From the NCBI GenBank assembly GCA_035263105.1, contig DATFRO010000093.1:3208-67207 (forward strand): a stretch of 64,000 bases of DNA, in the 5' to 3' direction. A program made the position numbers and the translations under genes. A model generated the notes under the pieces. The model was not told the origin of the DNA. It made no database searches and saw only the letters and a list, made by a program, of their open reading frames with translations. The stretch's first letter is position 1; the number at the start of each line of letters is the position of its first letter. Positions 50,965 through 60,051 of this stretch are shown one piece after another. Source of the stretch: DATBVX01 sp035263105. GTDB lineage: Bacteria; Pseudomonadota; Gammaproteobacteria; Steroidobacterales; Steroidobacteraceae.

Positions 50965-52478
50965 TCGGCCGGAACCGTACGCTCCGTCGCCCACGCGCGC
51001 AGTGCCTCGATCCGCTCGGCCATCACGTGGCAGAGCGGGTGCGTCGCGCGGATCTCGCGCAGCACGTGTGCAGCCGTAGGCTCCTGCTGGCTGGCGCGCG
51101 CGCTGTACAGCGCCGATACGACGGCCTGTTCGAGCTCGGCGCCGGAAAACTCTGCGCTCGCTGCAGCCAGCTGCTGCAATTCCACCGGTGTGAGGTTCAA
51201 GCCGCGGCGGCGCGCATGAATCGCCAGGATCTCCTGGCGCACCGCGGGCGAGGGCAGGTCGACGAAGAAGATCTCGTCGAAGCGGCCCTTGCGGATCAGT
51301 TCCGGCGGCAGCGCCTGGATGTCATTGGCAGTCGCCAGCACGAACGTCGCGGCCTTCTTCTCCGCCAGCCACGTGAGGAAGGTGCCCAACGCGCGCCGTG
51401 AAGTGCCGCTGTCGCCGTCGCCCGTGGCGATGCCCTTCTCGATCTCGTCGATCCAGAGCACGCAGGGCGCCATCAGCTCCGCCGTGCGCAGCGTGTCGCG
51501 CAGGTTCCGTTCCGACTCGCCGTGCCACTTGTTGTAGACGGCGCCGAAGTCGAGGCGCAGCAGCGGCACGTCGAGGATTCCGGCCGCGGCGCGTGCCGCC
51601 AGGCTCTTTCCGCAACCCTGGACGCCGAGCAGCAGCAGCCCCTTGGGCGAATCGAGTCCGGGCATGCCGCCTTCGAACGCGGGCTTGCGCTGGCGCAGCC
51701 ATTCCTTCAGTCGCTCCAGTCCGCCGACATCGGCGAAGCGCGCTGTGTCGTGCTCGTAGCTCAGGACGCCGCTGCGGTTCAGGAGCTCGTACTTGGCCTG
51801 CATGATGCCGGGCAAGTCGACCCGCGTGAGCGCGCCGTCGTCGAAGATTGCCTTGCGCGCGAGACGGCGCGTGTCGCTGGTCGTGAGTCCGTTGAGATTC
51901 TCGACCAACAGGCCGAGCGCGGTGCGATCGGTCTGCACGCGCTGCCCGGGATTGGCCTTGATCCACTCCTGCGCCACCTCCTGGACCAGTGCGCGGCGCT
52001 CTTCGCGATCCGGGACCGCCAGCTCGCACCGGGCGCTGAAGGGTTCGAGCTCGTGCGGCAGGTCGATCTCATCGCTCAAGAGCACGACGGTGCGCGCCAC
52101 GTGTTCGTAGCCGAGGCAGATGTCCTTCAGCAGGCGGACATGGATCGGCTCTTGCAGGTACGGATGGAAGTCCACCAGCACGTACACACCCGCCGTCGGT
52201 GTCGCGCGGATGTGCTTGAGGATCTCGACCGGCTCGGTGTTGAACTTCTGCGGCGGGCCGAGCTCGACGTCGAGACGCTTGAGGCCGTCGGTCACGGTCC
52301 ACTCGAACATCGGCGTATGCGCGTTGCGTGCGAGGCGCACCGACAAGGCTGCGAGCATCTGCAAGACGCGAATCTCGTCGCGACTCTCGATCACGACCAG
52401 CGGAATCCGCGAGCGCAACAGCACCTCCAGCTCGTGGCTCGCGTTGGTCTGCAGGGCCGGCGCGTCGGCCGGAGTCAC
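50961..52478 (-). CDS. Ycf46-type AAA ATPase
   Basis: A 505-residue ATPase. The N-terminal region (1-220) matches Ycf46 proteins of cyanobacteria and chloroplasts (ELEVLLRSRIPLVVIESRDEIRVL near 16-39). The C-terminal AAA+ domain has Walker A GVQGCGKS (285-292), Walker B CVLWIDEIEKG (339-349) and the arginine finger region LIRKGRFDEIF near 390. Its role is unknown; Ycf46 has been linked to bicarbonate uptake and stress in cyanobacteria. The start is a GTG overlapping the lrp stop by 4 bases, so the ATPase may be co-transcribed with the Lrp regulator. Confidence 0.85.
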   Translation of the reverse strand: MTPADAPALQTNASHELEVLLRSRIPLVVIESRDEIRVLQMLAALSVRLARNAHTPMFEWTVTDGLKRLDVELGPPQKFNTEPVEILKHIRATPTAGVYVLVDFHPYLQEPIHVRLLKDICLGYEHVARTVVLLSDEIDLPHELEPFSARCELAVPDREERRALVQEVAQEWIKANPGQRVQTDRTALGLLVENLNGLTTSDTRRLARKAIFDDGALTRVDLPGIMQAKYELLNRSGVLSYEHDTARFADVGGLERLKEWLRQRKPAFEGGMPGLDSPKGLLLLGVQGCGKSLAARAAAGILDVPLLRLDFGAVYNKWHGESERNLRDTLRTAELMAPCVLWIDEIEKGIATGDGDSGTSRRALGTFLTWLAEKKAATFVLATANDIQALPPELIRKGRFDEIFFVDLPSPAVRQEILAIHARRRGLNLTPVELQQLAAASAEFSGAELEQAVVSALYSARASQQEPTAAHVLREIRATHPLCHVMAERIEALRAWATERTVPAD

Positions 52479-52987
52479 GTGCCGCTCCCCGGGGTGCGGC
52501 GCGGCTCGCGTTCGGCGCCGCGCGGCTGCGCCAGTTCGAGCGGCAGCGCCGTGGTCTCCTTGATCGCCGACATCACGATGTTCGATTCGATGGCCTGGAC
52601 TCCGGGCAATTGCGACAGACCTTCTCGCATGAAGCGCTCGTAGGCGCGTATGTCGGTCGTCACAACAATGAGCACGAAGTCGATCGCGCCCATGACGGTA
52701 AAGCAATGTGTGACTTCCGGCAGTTCGCGCACCTGCTCCTCGAACGCCGCGAGCGATTGGCGGCCGTGCGTGGTGAGCCGCACCTGCACGACGACGGTCA
52801 CTCCGAGGCCGATCTTGTCGCGGTCGAGCAGGGCCACACGCCGGCGGATGACACCCTGCTGCTCGAGGAGCGAGATGCGTCGCCAGCAGGGGGAGGGCGA
52901 CAAGCCAACGAGGTCAGCGATCTCGTTGGTCGAGCGCGCGGCATCGGTCTGAAGCAGATCGAGAATCTTGAAGTCGGTACTGTCCAT
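52475..52987 (-). CDS. Lrp/AsnC family regulator
   Basis: A 170-residue Lrp/BkdR-like transcription factor: winged HTH (MDSTDFKILDLLQTDAARSTNEIADLVGLSPSPCWRRISLLEQQGVI, about 1-50) and a C-terminal RAM ligand-binding domain (about 65-150) with THCFTVMGAIDFVLIVVTTD. Unlike its divergent target, it has a longer C-terminal tail. It diverges from the leucine dehydrogenase gene across a palindromic AT-rich spacer, the standard placement for a regulator of the neighbouring amino-acid catabolic gene. It probably senses a branched-chain or aromatic amino acid. The ATG at 52987 is preferred over one eight codons upstream. Confidence 0.92.
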   Translation of the reverse strand: MDSTDFKILDLLQTDAARSTNEIADLVGLSPSPCWRRISLLEQQGVIRRRVALLDRDKIGLGVTVVVQVRLTTHGRQSLAAFEEQVRELPEVTHCFTVMGAIDFVLIVVTTDIRAYERFMREGLSQLPGVQAIESNIVMSAIKETTALPLELAQPRGAEREPRRTPGSGT

Positions 52988-53006
52988 GCGAATCTTGGAA
53001 CAAAAA

Positions 53007-53026
53007 ACCAATATTGGTGGATTGGT
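53007..53026. promoter_or_regulatory. Candidate Lrp operator
   Basis: A perfect 12-base palindrome ACCAATATTGGT (53007-53018) is followed at 53021 by a further ATTGGT half site. It lies between the divergent Lrp and leucine dehydrogenase genes in an unusually AT-rich stretch. Binding by the adjacent regulator is inferred. Confidence 0.5.
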
Positions 53027-53138
53027 AGTTGATTATTCCACGAAACGGCCAGATGCGACGATACTTTGATAGGTAATGCCTCCAGCTAAGGAATATTGTG
53101 TCGCAACATTCCAACCAGCCCGCGGGCAGGTGGTCGAC

Positions 53139-54218
53139 ATGGTGTTCGGCACGCAGAGCTTCCGCAGCCACGAGAACGTCTCCTTCTTCCACGATCCCCG
53201 CAGTGGGCTCAAGGCGATCATCGCCCTGCACAGCACCGCCCTCGGACCCGCGTTCGGTGGCTGCCGCATGTGGCCGTACGCCAGCGAAGAACAGGCACTC
53301 GAGGACGTCCTGCGTCTCTCGCGCGGCATGAGCTTCAAGAATGCGCTCGCAGGACTGCCCTTCGGCGGCGGCAAGTCGGTGATCATCGCGGACTCGAAGG
53401 CCGACAAGAGCGAGGAGTTGCTCGGCGCGTTTGCCCGCTCCGTCGAGAGCCTCGGCGGCCGTTACATCACCGCCGAAGACGTGGGCATCACCGAAGCTGA
53501 CATCGAGATCTTTGCACGCCACACGCGTCACATCAGCGGACGCAAGCAGCGCGGCGCCGGCGCCGGCGGCAATCCCGCCCCGAAGACTGCGTACGGCGTA
53601 TTCCTCGGCATGCGTGCGGCGATCGAGCTCAAGCTCAGCCGCAGCGACTTCAAGGGGCTCACGGTCGCCGTGCAGGGTGTCGGGCAGGTCGGCTACCACC
53701 TGTGCAAGCTCCTGCACAGCGCGGGCGCCTCGCTCGTGATCGCCGACGTCAACGGCGAGAACGTGCGGCGTGCGGCGGCGGAATTCGGCGCGCGCGTCGC
53801 CGCGCCTGAAAGCATCCTGTTCGAAGCCGTCGACATCATTGCGCCGTGCGCCCTCGGTGCCGTGCTGACCCGCGAAAGCGTGGCGCAGATCCATGCGCCC
53901 TTCATCGTCGGTGCGGCCAACAACCAGCTGGCGACCGATGAGGTCGGGCTCGATCTGCAGCGTCGCGGCATCGTCTACGCCCCGGACTACGTTGTGAATG
54001 CCGGCGGCATCATCAGTGCGGCGCTCGAGTACCAGGGCGGTCACGAAGAAAAGGACGTCTGGGCGCGCGTCAACGGCATCTACGAAACCACGCGGCTGGT
54101 CCTCATCCAGTCGCTGCGCGAACAGCGCCCGAGCAACGAAGTGGCCGATGCGATGGCCATGAGCCGCATCGCCGCCGCGCGCGACCGGGCGCCGGGCGAG
54201 CTGCGCCGCGCCTCCTGA
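53139..54218 (+). CDS. Leucine dehydrogenase
   Basis: A 359-residue Glu/Leu/Phe/Val dehydrogenase that oxidatively deaminates branched-chain (or phenylalanine) amino acids to keto acids with NAD. The fold begins SGLKAIIALHSTALGPAFGGCRMW, with GLPFGGGKSVII carrying the catalytic Lys and GVGQVGYHLCKLLH the NAD Rossmann motif. VYAPDYVVNAGGII near 268-281 is family-typical. Bacillus leucine dehydrogenase is 364 residues and aligns from the ATG at 53139; a longer start at 53076 adds 21 residues of unusual sequence. It is divergent from the Lrp gene. Confidence 0.92.
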   Translation: MVFGTQSFRSHENVSFFHDPRSGLKAIIALHSTALGPAFGGCRMWPYASEEQALEDVLRLSRGMSFKNALAGLPFGGGKSVIIADSKADKSEELLGAFARSVESLGGRYITAEDVGITEADIEIFARHTRHISGRKQRGAGAGGNPAPKTAYGVFLGMRAAIELKLSRSDFKGLTVAVQGVGQVGYHLCKLLHSAGASLVIADVNGENVRRAAAEFGARVAAPESILFEAVDIIAPCALGAVLTRESVAQIHAPFIVGAANNQLATDEVGLDLQRRGIVYAPDYVVNAGGIISAALEYQGGHEEKDVWARVNGIYETTRLVLIQSLREQRPSNEVADAMAMSRIAAARDRAPGELRRAS

Positions 54219-54334
54219 TTCGATCCCCCCGCCGCCGGGCACCACCGGTTCCGCGCACTCCCCCCGATGCGCGAACCGGCCGGCGGCATTCTTTCCTGTT
54301 TCCGCGCGCTGCCTAGTTTGGCAATGTAGCCGCC

Positions 54335-55597
54335 ATGAACGTCATCGTGATCGGCAGCGGGCTCATCGGCATCAGCACCGCCTGGGCCCTGCGAGAACGT
54401 GGAGCGGAGGTCACGGTGCTCGAGCGGGCCGAAGGCCCCGCACGCGAAACCTCGTTTGCCAACGGTGCCCTGCTCACGCCGAGCATGGCGGATCCCTGGA
54501 ATTCCCCGGGCGTGTTCTGGCGCCTGCTGCACTGGGTCGGGCGCGAGGATTCGCCGATGCTGCTGCGACCCCGCGCGTTGCCGTCGCTGGCCCGCTGGGG
54601 CTTGCAGTTCATCCGCTACTCGAGCCGGCAACATTACCGGCACAACACTCTCCTCAATGCGCAGCTCGCGGTGTATTCCCTGCGCGCGCTGCAGGAGCTG
54701 CGCCAGCAGGTGCGCCTCGACTACGCGAGCGGCACGCTCGGCACGATGCGCCTGTTTCGCGAACGCGCCGACCTGGATGCGGCCCTGGAAATGGTGGAGT
54801 GGCTCGCACAGCACGGCGTGCACTCGCGCACGCTCGATCGCGACGCCACGCTCGGCATGGAGCCGGCACTCGAGCCGATTGCCGGGCAGCTCGCAGGCGG
54901 CATTCACTATCCCGACGATGAGCATGGCGACGCGTTTCGCTTCTGCGAGGACCTCGCACGCCACGCGACAGAGCGGGGTGTGCGCTTTCACTACGCGACG
55001 CGGGTCGAGCGCCTGGAAGCGCGCGAGCGGCGCATTACGCGCGTGGTCGGCGAGTCGCAGAGCTGGGAGGCCGATGCAGTGGTGGTTGCCGCCGGCAGCT
55101 ACAGCCCGCAGCTCGTGGCGAACCTCGGCATCCGCGTGCCGGTGCAGCCGGTGAAGGGCTACTCGATCACGGTGCCGCTCGATGGCGTGCGGCCGGCGCC
55201 GAGGATGCCGCTGCTCGACGATTCGCTGCACGCGGTCGCCGTGCCTCTGGCCGACCGCATGCGCCTCGCGGGCACCGCTGAGTTCGCCGGCTTCGATCGC
55301 ACGGTGACGCCGGCTCGGCTCGAGAATCTGCGTTTCTTCCTGCGTCAGACCTATCCGCAGATCGCACGGACCGCGTCGGGCGCGGGCACCACGTCGTGGG
55401 CGGGACTGCGGCCGATGTCGTGCGACGGTGTGCCGATCATCGGCGCGACCGCGTTGGAGAACCTCTTTCTCAACACCGGGCACGGGCCGCTCGGCTGGAC
55501 CATGTGCGTCGGTTCAGGTCGCGCGCTCGCCGACCTGATGCTCGGTGCGCGGCCCGAAATCGATCTCGCACCGTATTCCCTGCAGCGCTTCGGCTGA
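54335..55597 (+). CDS. DadA-like FAD-dependent D-amino acid dehydrogenase
   Basis: A 420-residue membrane-associated flavoenzyme of the DadA/ThiO family. FAD motif VIVIGSGLIGISTAWALRERGAEVTVLER (3-31), then SFANGALLTPSMADPWNSPGVFWRLL near 40-65 and the C-terminal WAGLRPMSCDGVPIIGAT and GHGPLGWTMCVGSGRALADLM, all typical of DadA. It oxidises D-amino acids to keto acids and may donate electrons to ubiquinone. The spacer from leucine dehydrogenase is 117 bases, so co-transcription is uncertain. The physiological substrate is unknown. Confidence 0.88.
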   Translation: MNVIVIGSGLIGISTAWALRERGAEVTVLERAEGPARETSFANGALLTPSMADPWNSPGVFWRLLHWVGREDSPMLLRPRALPSLARWGLQFIRYSSRQHYRHNTLLNAQLAVYSLRALQELRQQVRLDYASGTLGTMRLFRERADLDAALEMVEWLAQHGVHSRTLDRDATLGMEPALEPIAGQLAGGIHYPDDEHGDAFRFCEDLARHATERGVRFHYATRVERLEARERRITRVVGESQSWEADAVVVAAGSYSPQLVANLGIRVPVQPVKGYSITVPLDGVRPAPRMPLLDDSLHAVAVPLADRMRLAGTAEFAGFDRTVTPARLENLRFFLRQTYPQIARTASGAGTTSWAGLRPMSCDGVPIIGATALENLFLNTGHGPLGWTMCVGSGRALADLMLGARPEIDLAPYSLQRFG

Positions 55598-55616
55598 AAA
55601 AATTCGCGCTGCGCTC

Positions 55617-55706
55617 TTGAATGCGCGCGCAATTGACCTAGAATCCGCTCCTTCGAAGGGTCAGGCCTCCTGGGTCTGGCCCTTTCGCCTTTTGAGGACG
55701 AAGGAG
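55617..55706 (+). promoter_or_regulatory. Promoter and structured leader of the decarboxylase gene
   Basis: TTGAAT (55617-55622), a 16-base spacer and TAGAAT (55639-55644) form a convincing sigma-70 promoter. Downstream, CGAAGGGTCAG (55654-55664) pairs with CTGGCCCTTTCG (55676-55687), and CTCCTTCG (55648-55655) is perfectly complementary to CGAAGGAG (55699-55706), which contains the ribosome-binding site. The leader is suggestive of translational control, though the expected transcript start near 55651 would cut off part of the 5' arm. Confidence 0.55.
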
Positions 55707-55708
55707 CG

Positions 55709-56923
55709 ATGCGTAACGCACTGAAGAAAGCTGAGCGAGTGGAGCGGGCGGCGAGCGCGGTCCCGGTCGATCCGTTCGCGCCCGCCGAGATCGAGCGCCT
55801 GGTGGCGAGCTTCGGCTCACCGCTCCTGATCCTGGACCTCGAACGGGTGCGCTCCCAGTACCGCCGGCTCGCGGCGGCGCTCCCGCGCGTCGACCTGCAC
55901 TACGCGCTCAAGCCGCTGCCGCATCCGTCGGTCGTGAAGACGCTCGCGGAACTCGGCGCGTACTTCGATCTTGCGACCACCGGCGAGATCGGGCTCATGA
56001 AGGCGCTCAAGATCGCCCCGGCGCGCTGCATCCACACGCACCCGGTGAAGCGCGACGGCGACATTCGCGCGGCGCTCGATTTCGGCCTCGACACGTTCGT
56101 CGCCGACAACCTCGACGAGATCGCAAAGTTCGAGAAATTCCGCCGGCGCGCGGCGCTCCTGCTGCGCGTATCCTTCCGCAGCCCCGACGCCGTCGTCGAC
56201 CTGTCGCGCAAGTTCGGCTGCGATGCCGAGGATGTCCCCGCCCTGCTGCGCAAGGCGGGTGAGCTCGGCGTGCGGATCCGCGGCTTTTCGTTCCATGTGG
56301 GCTCGCAGGCCACAGACCCCGCCAAGTACGTCGAGGCGATCCGCGTGTGCACCCGCCTCATGGCGCAGGCCGAGAAGCTCGGCCACGGACCCTTCGACAT
56401 CCTCGATATCGGCGGCGGATTTCCCGTTGCCTACCGCACCGCCGTGCCCGAGATCGAGGCGTTCTGCCGTCCGATCAACCAGGCGCTCGAGGCGGTGCCG
56501 GGCACGGTCCGCGTCATCGCTGAGCCGGGCCGCTTCATCGTCGCGCCGGCGGGTCTCGGCGTCGCGACTGTCATGGGCCGCGCCGAGCGCCAGGGCCGCT
56601 GGTGGTACTACCTCGACGACGGCGTCTACGGCCTCTTCAGCGGCCAGCACTACGAGCACGCCTCGTATCCGATCTCGAGCCTGACCCGCACGGGTCCGGC
56701 TGAACCGGCAGTGCTCGCGGGGCCCACTTGCGACAGCATTGACGTCATCGACGATCAGATCGAGCTGCCGCGCCTGCAGAACGGCGATCTGGTGATCGCC
56801 GGGGTCATGGGGGCCTACACGTGGGCGACCGCGTGCGACTTCAATTTCTTCCCCAAGCCGACCGTGGTCGTGGTTAACGCTCGCCCGGGCGAAAGCGGGA
56901 CTGTCGTCACGCTGCGACGTTGA
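55709..56923 (+). CDS. Ornithine/lysine decarboxylase, alpha/beta-barrel type
   Basis: A 404-residue fold-type III PLP decarboxylase of the eukaryotic-like ornithine decarboxylase family. The PLP lysine is Lys68 in HYALKPLPHP; SFHVGSQATDP (192-202), DIGGGFPVAY, EPGRFIVAPA and GPTCDSIDVID complete the active site, with the Cys-Asp of GPTCD acting on the partner subunit. It makes putrescine from ornithine (or cadaverine from lysine). Substrate choice cannot be read from sequence. Regulation is suggested by the leader at 55617-55706. Confidence 0.92.
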   Translation: MRNALKKAERVERAASAVPVDPFAPAEIERLVASFGSPLLILDLERVRSQYRRLAAALPRVDLHYALKPLPHPSVVKTLAELGAYFDLATTGEIGLMKALKIAPARCIHTHPVKRDGDIRAALDFGLDTFVADNLDEIAKFEKFRRRAALLLRVSFRSPDAVVDLSRKFGCDAEDVPALLRKAGELGVRIRGFSFHVGSQATDPAKYVEAIRVCTRLMAQAEKLGHGPFDILDIGGGFPVAYRTAVPEIEAFCRPINQALEAVPGTVRVIAEPGRFIVAPAGLGVATVMGRAERQGRWWYYLDDGVYGLFSGQHYEHASYPISSLTRTGPAEPAVLAGPTCDSIDVIDDQIELPRLQNGDLVIAGVMGAYTWATACDFNFFPKPTVVVVNARPGESGTVVTLRR

Positions 56924-56985
56924 ACGGTTTGGCTTCCGGGCGGTCCCCGGTATGATTCGGGGCGCGCGCAGAGCCGGAGCAGACG

Positions 56986-57594
56986 TTGAGCAGCAAGGCA
57001 CTCAGACACTCGGAACTGACGGATACGGGGTCCTGCGACCTCGGTCGCCGTCAATTTCTTGTGCACGCCGCGCGGACCGCGCCGCTGATCGCGTTGGCGC
57101 CCTTGCCGTTGCGCGCGGTGGCGAGCGCGATTCCGGCGCGTGACCGCGACCGCTCGCTCACGCTCCTCAACACCCATACCGGTGAATCACTCTGCGCCGC
57201 CTATCGCTGCGGCGCCGATTTCAATGTCGACAACCTCGAGCGCTTCAACTTCCTGCTGCGCGACTACCGCACCGGGGCCGTGAAGTCGATCGATCCACCG
57301 CTTTTCGACATCCTCTACGACGTCGCGTGGAAGCTCGGCGTCGATCCGCATTTCGAAGTGATCTCGGGCTATCGCTCGCCCGAGACCAACGCCATGCTGC
57401 ACGAGAGGAGCGCCGGCGTCGCGACGCACAGCCTGCACATGGACGGCAAGGCGATCGACGTGCGCCTGGCGGGCGTCGACACGCGCCACCTGTTCGATGC
57501 GGGGCTCGCGCTCAGCCGCGGCGGCTGCGGCTACTACGCCAAGTCGGATTTCACGCACCTCGATACCGGTCGCGTCCGCAGCTGGCGCGGCTGA
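56986..57594 (+). CDS. mepK: MepK-type murein endopeptidase (YcbK, DUF882)
   Basis: A 202-residue peptidase of the M15A-like fold. E. coli MepK cleaves mDap-mDap cross-links made by L,D-transpeptidases. A Tat signal is visible (LGRRQFLVHAARTAPLIALAPL near 19-40). Zinc ligands sit in EVISGYRSPETNAMLHERSAGVATHSLHMDGKAIDVRLAG (about 124-163) and DFTHLDTGRVRSW near the end. It starts at a TTG with GGAGC upstream. It is convergent with the L,D-transpeptidase gene, with which it is functionally paired, and 18 bases separate the two stops. Confidence 0.94.
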   Translation: MSSKALRHSELTDTGSCDLGRRQFLVHAARTAPLIALAPLPLRAVASAIPARDRDRSLTLLNTHTGESLCAAYRCGADFNVDNLERFNFLLRDYRTGAVKSIDPPLFDILYDVAWKLGVDPHFEVISGYRSPETNAMLHERSAGVATHSLHMDGKAIDVRLAGVDTRHLFDAGLALSRGGCGYYAKSDFTHLDTGRVRSWRG

Positions 57595-57612
57595 TCCCAC
57601 ACCACCCCTGAA

Positions 57613-59319
57613 TCAGTTGGCGACGGTCGTCTTGCGGCTGGCGCGCAGCAGCTCCGCGAGCCGGGCATCGTGCCCGTAGATGTCGGGCAGGAAATACACC
57701 TGTCCCTGCTCGGTGGCGACCGCGGTGCCATAGAGGATGTACACGCGGATCGGCTGCTTGAGATTCACCTGTGTCGGGCGCGTCCCGTTCATCGCCTGCA
57801 GGATGCGCTCCCGCGTCCATGACGGATCGTCGCGCAGCACGTACTCGGCAAGCGCGACGGGGTCGGACACTCGCACGCAGCCGTGGCTGAACGCGCGCGC
57901 GCTGCGCTCGAACAGCGACTGCGCCGGCGTGCTGTGCAGGTACACGTTGTACGGGTTCGGCAGCATGAACTTCACCAGGCCGAGGGCGTTGTCCGGTCCC
58001 GGCTGCTGGCGCAGGCGCAGCGTGCCGCGGGCGAGCGCGGCGAGGTTGTCGGGAGTTGGCGGCAAGGCGGGCGTGTCGTCCCCATAGCCACCGACGATCT
58101 CGAGGCGCTGCGCGTGCAGGTAGCCCGGGTTGTCGCGGATCTTCGGCAGCATCTCGCGAGTGGTGATGCTGTACGGCACATCCCAGTACGGCCGCATGAC
58201 GAGGTACTTCATGTCGGCGGTGAATACCGGTGTGCGGTTGGCCGGGTAGCTCTTGCCGACGATGACACCCATCTGCAGCATCTCGCCCTCGCGATCGTCG
58301 ACGGTCCGGAACGCGTACAGGCGATAGCGCGGGATGTTCACCAGGATCGGCGGGGTGTCGATCTTCGGCGGCAGCCAGCGCCAGCGCTCGAGCGTGAGCT
58401 CGATCTGTTGCACGCGATTGGTGAGCGGCGTGGTCAAGGCGGCGAAGGTTCCGGCGCCGAGCGCACCGTCCGGGTCGAGGCCGCTGAGTTCCTGGAACCT
58501 CTTCAGCGCCTCGACCAGGTCGTCACTGAGAACCGCATCCGAGGCCGCGGGTGACGCAGCGGACGGCATGTCACCCAGCGCTGCCAGCAGATGGCGCAGC
58601 TGCGCGGCGCCGGCGTAGGGCTGCCCCGGCTTGACCGACTTGTCGGGCAGTGGCGGCAGCTGCGTCAGCTCCGGTTCGAGTGCGAGCTCGCGATAGTGCA
58701 GCAGAGCCTTCTTGAGCAACTCGTAGTGGAGGAACGGCGGCTCGATCCCGTGCAGGATGCCGGCGACGTCCGGGCCGTGACTGATCTGCTGCATCAGTGG
58801 AACGGCATCGAGGCGCGAGTGCTCTACATCGAGATTCAGCCCCGCGGCGTGCGGATCGATGCGTCCAAGGTGCAGGTCGTGGACATAGGCGAGCAGGGCA
58901 CCGCTCACTGCGATGTCGAACAGCGCCCACTGGTCATCGCCGGGCGGCTTCGCAGCGGCCAGCTCCATCGCCGCATATGACAGGCGGTTCGCGTCGTAGT
59001 CGGTCGCGCGCAGGCCGACGTTCTCGGCGCTGCGCAGCTCGCTCATGACGGCGAGGGCCGAAGGCGTCACGGCGTGATCGCGGCTCCACAGGAACTGGCC
59101 GCCGCCGGCCGCGTACAGGTTTTCGAGCGTCACGCGCTCAGCCGCGAGATCGATGGAGGTGAGGTAGGGGTGCTGACCCTCGGTCAGCAGGCTCTCCAGC
59201 GCGCCTCCGACCGGGCCACTCGGGGCCTCCTGCGCCGTCGTGGACAGGCTGGAGCTGATAGCCACGAGGGCCAGCAACCGGCTGAGGCCGATACGGATCG
59301 CATCCTTTCGCTGCGGCAT
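57613..59319 (-). CDS. ldtD: YcbB-type L,D-transpeptidase
   Basis: A 568-residue periplasmic enzyme that forms 3-3 cross-links in peptidoglycan. A signal peptide covers about residues 1-29. A peptidoglycan-binding-like segment (about 235-300) precedes the YkuD domain, whose active site is HSTPAQSLFERSARAFSHGCVRVSDP; the nucleophile is the Cys of SHGCVRV. NIPRYRLYAF and RPYWDVPYSITTREMLPKI are typical of the YcbB branch. It provides the cross-links that MepK (convergent neighbour) cleaves. Confidence 0.93.
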   Translation of the reverse strand: MPQRKDAIRIGLSRLLALVAISSSLSTTAQEAPSGPVGGALESLLTEGQHPYLTSIDLAAERVTLENLYAAGGGQFLWSRDHAVTPSALAVMSELRSAENVGLRATDYDANRLSYAAMELAAAKPPGDDQWALFDIAVSGALLAYVHDLHLGRIDPHAAGLNLDVEHSRLDAVPLMQQISHGPDVAGILHGIEPPFLHYELLKKALLHYRELALEPELTQLPPLPDKSVKPGQPYAGAAQLRHLLAALGDMPSAASPAASDAVLSDDLVEALKRFQELSGLDPDGALGAGTFAALTTPLTNRVQQIELTLERWRWLPPKIDTPPILVNIPRYRLYAFRTVDDREGEMLQMGVIVGKSYPANRTPVFTADMKYLVMRPYWDVPYSITTREMLPKIRDNPGYLHAQRLEIVGGYGDDTPALPPTPDNLAALARGTLRLRQQPGPDNALGLVKFMLPNPYNVYLHSTPAQSLFERSARAFSHGCVRVSDPVALAEYVLRDDPSWTRERILQAMNGTRPTQVNLKQPIRVYILYGTAVATEQGQVYFLPDIYGHDARLAELLRASRKTTVAN

Positions 59320-59435
59320 GTGCTCACCGGCCCAGGCGTTATGACCGACGGATTCTCCCCTGCGGCCCCCGCTCCTGGCGAGCCCCGAAGACTGCGTGAG
59401 ACCGCAATGCGGGGCCCGTACAATCCGCCGTCACG

Positions 59436-60041
59436 GTGAGTACGCCCATTCAATCCATCGTTTTCGACGTCGGCTGGGTCCTGGTCACCCTCGATTATTC
59501 GCCGCTGACGACCTACCTGCAGGAGCATGGTGCCCTCATCGGCAGCATGCGCGACGTGACCTCGAGGATTGGCCTGGAGAAACACGAAACCGGTGCGCTG
59601 GCGGGCGAGCAGTTCCTCGAGAACCTGGCGCGACTCGGCGACCGGCCCATGGATCGCGACGAGCTGCGCGCGCGCTGGGTGAACATGTTCGCGCCGCAGG
59701 AGGCGATGCTGGCGCTCGCGCGCGCTCTCGCGGAGCGCTATCGCGTGCACCTGCTGAGTAACGTCGGGGACCTGCACTGGGACCATCTCACGCGTTCGTT
59801 CGGGCTGGATCGCCTCGGGCACGGCACGTTGCCCTCGTACCTGGCGGGGTACATGAAACCGAATCCGGCGATCTACGCCGAGGCCGAGCGTCGCTTCGGT
59901 CTCAGCCCGTCCACGACCGTCTTCATCGACGACCTGCCCGATAACGTCGCCGCGGCGCGCGGTCGCGGCTGGCACGGCATCGAGCACAAGAGCCACGCGC
60001 TCACCGTGCGGGCGTTGGGTACTCTCGGCGTAACGACTTAG
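59436..60041 (+). CDS. HAD-family hydrolase (YihX-like)
   Basis: A 201-residue HAD phosphatase. The nucleophile motif is IVFDVGWVLV, in which the second acidic residue is Gly, as in YihX-type enzymes such as alpha-glucose-1-phosphate phosphatase. LLSNVGDLHWDHL near 108-120, MKPNPAIYAEAERRFG and VFIDDLPDNVAAARGRGW complete motifs II-IV. It starts at a GTG. It is followed after 10 bases by a GTG-initiated membrane gene, and four genes here run in the same direction. Confidence 0.85.
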   Translation: MSTPIQSIVFDVGWVLVTLDYSPLTTYLQEHGALIGSMRDVTSRIGLEKHETGALAGEQFLENLARLGDRPMDRDELRARWVNMFAPQEAMLALARALAERYRVHLLSNVGDLHWDHLTRSFGLDRLGHGTLPSYLAGYMKPNPAIYAEAERRFGLSPSTTVFIDDLPDNVAAARGRGWHGIEHKSHALTVRALGTLGVTT

Positions 60042-60051
60042 GAGGCAACCC

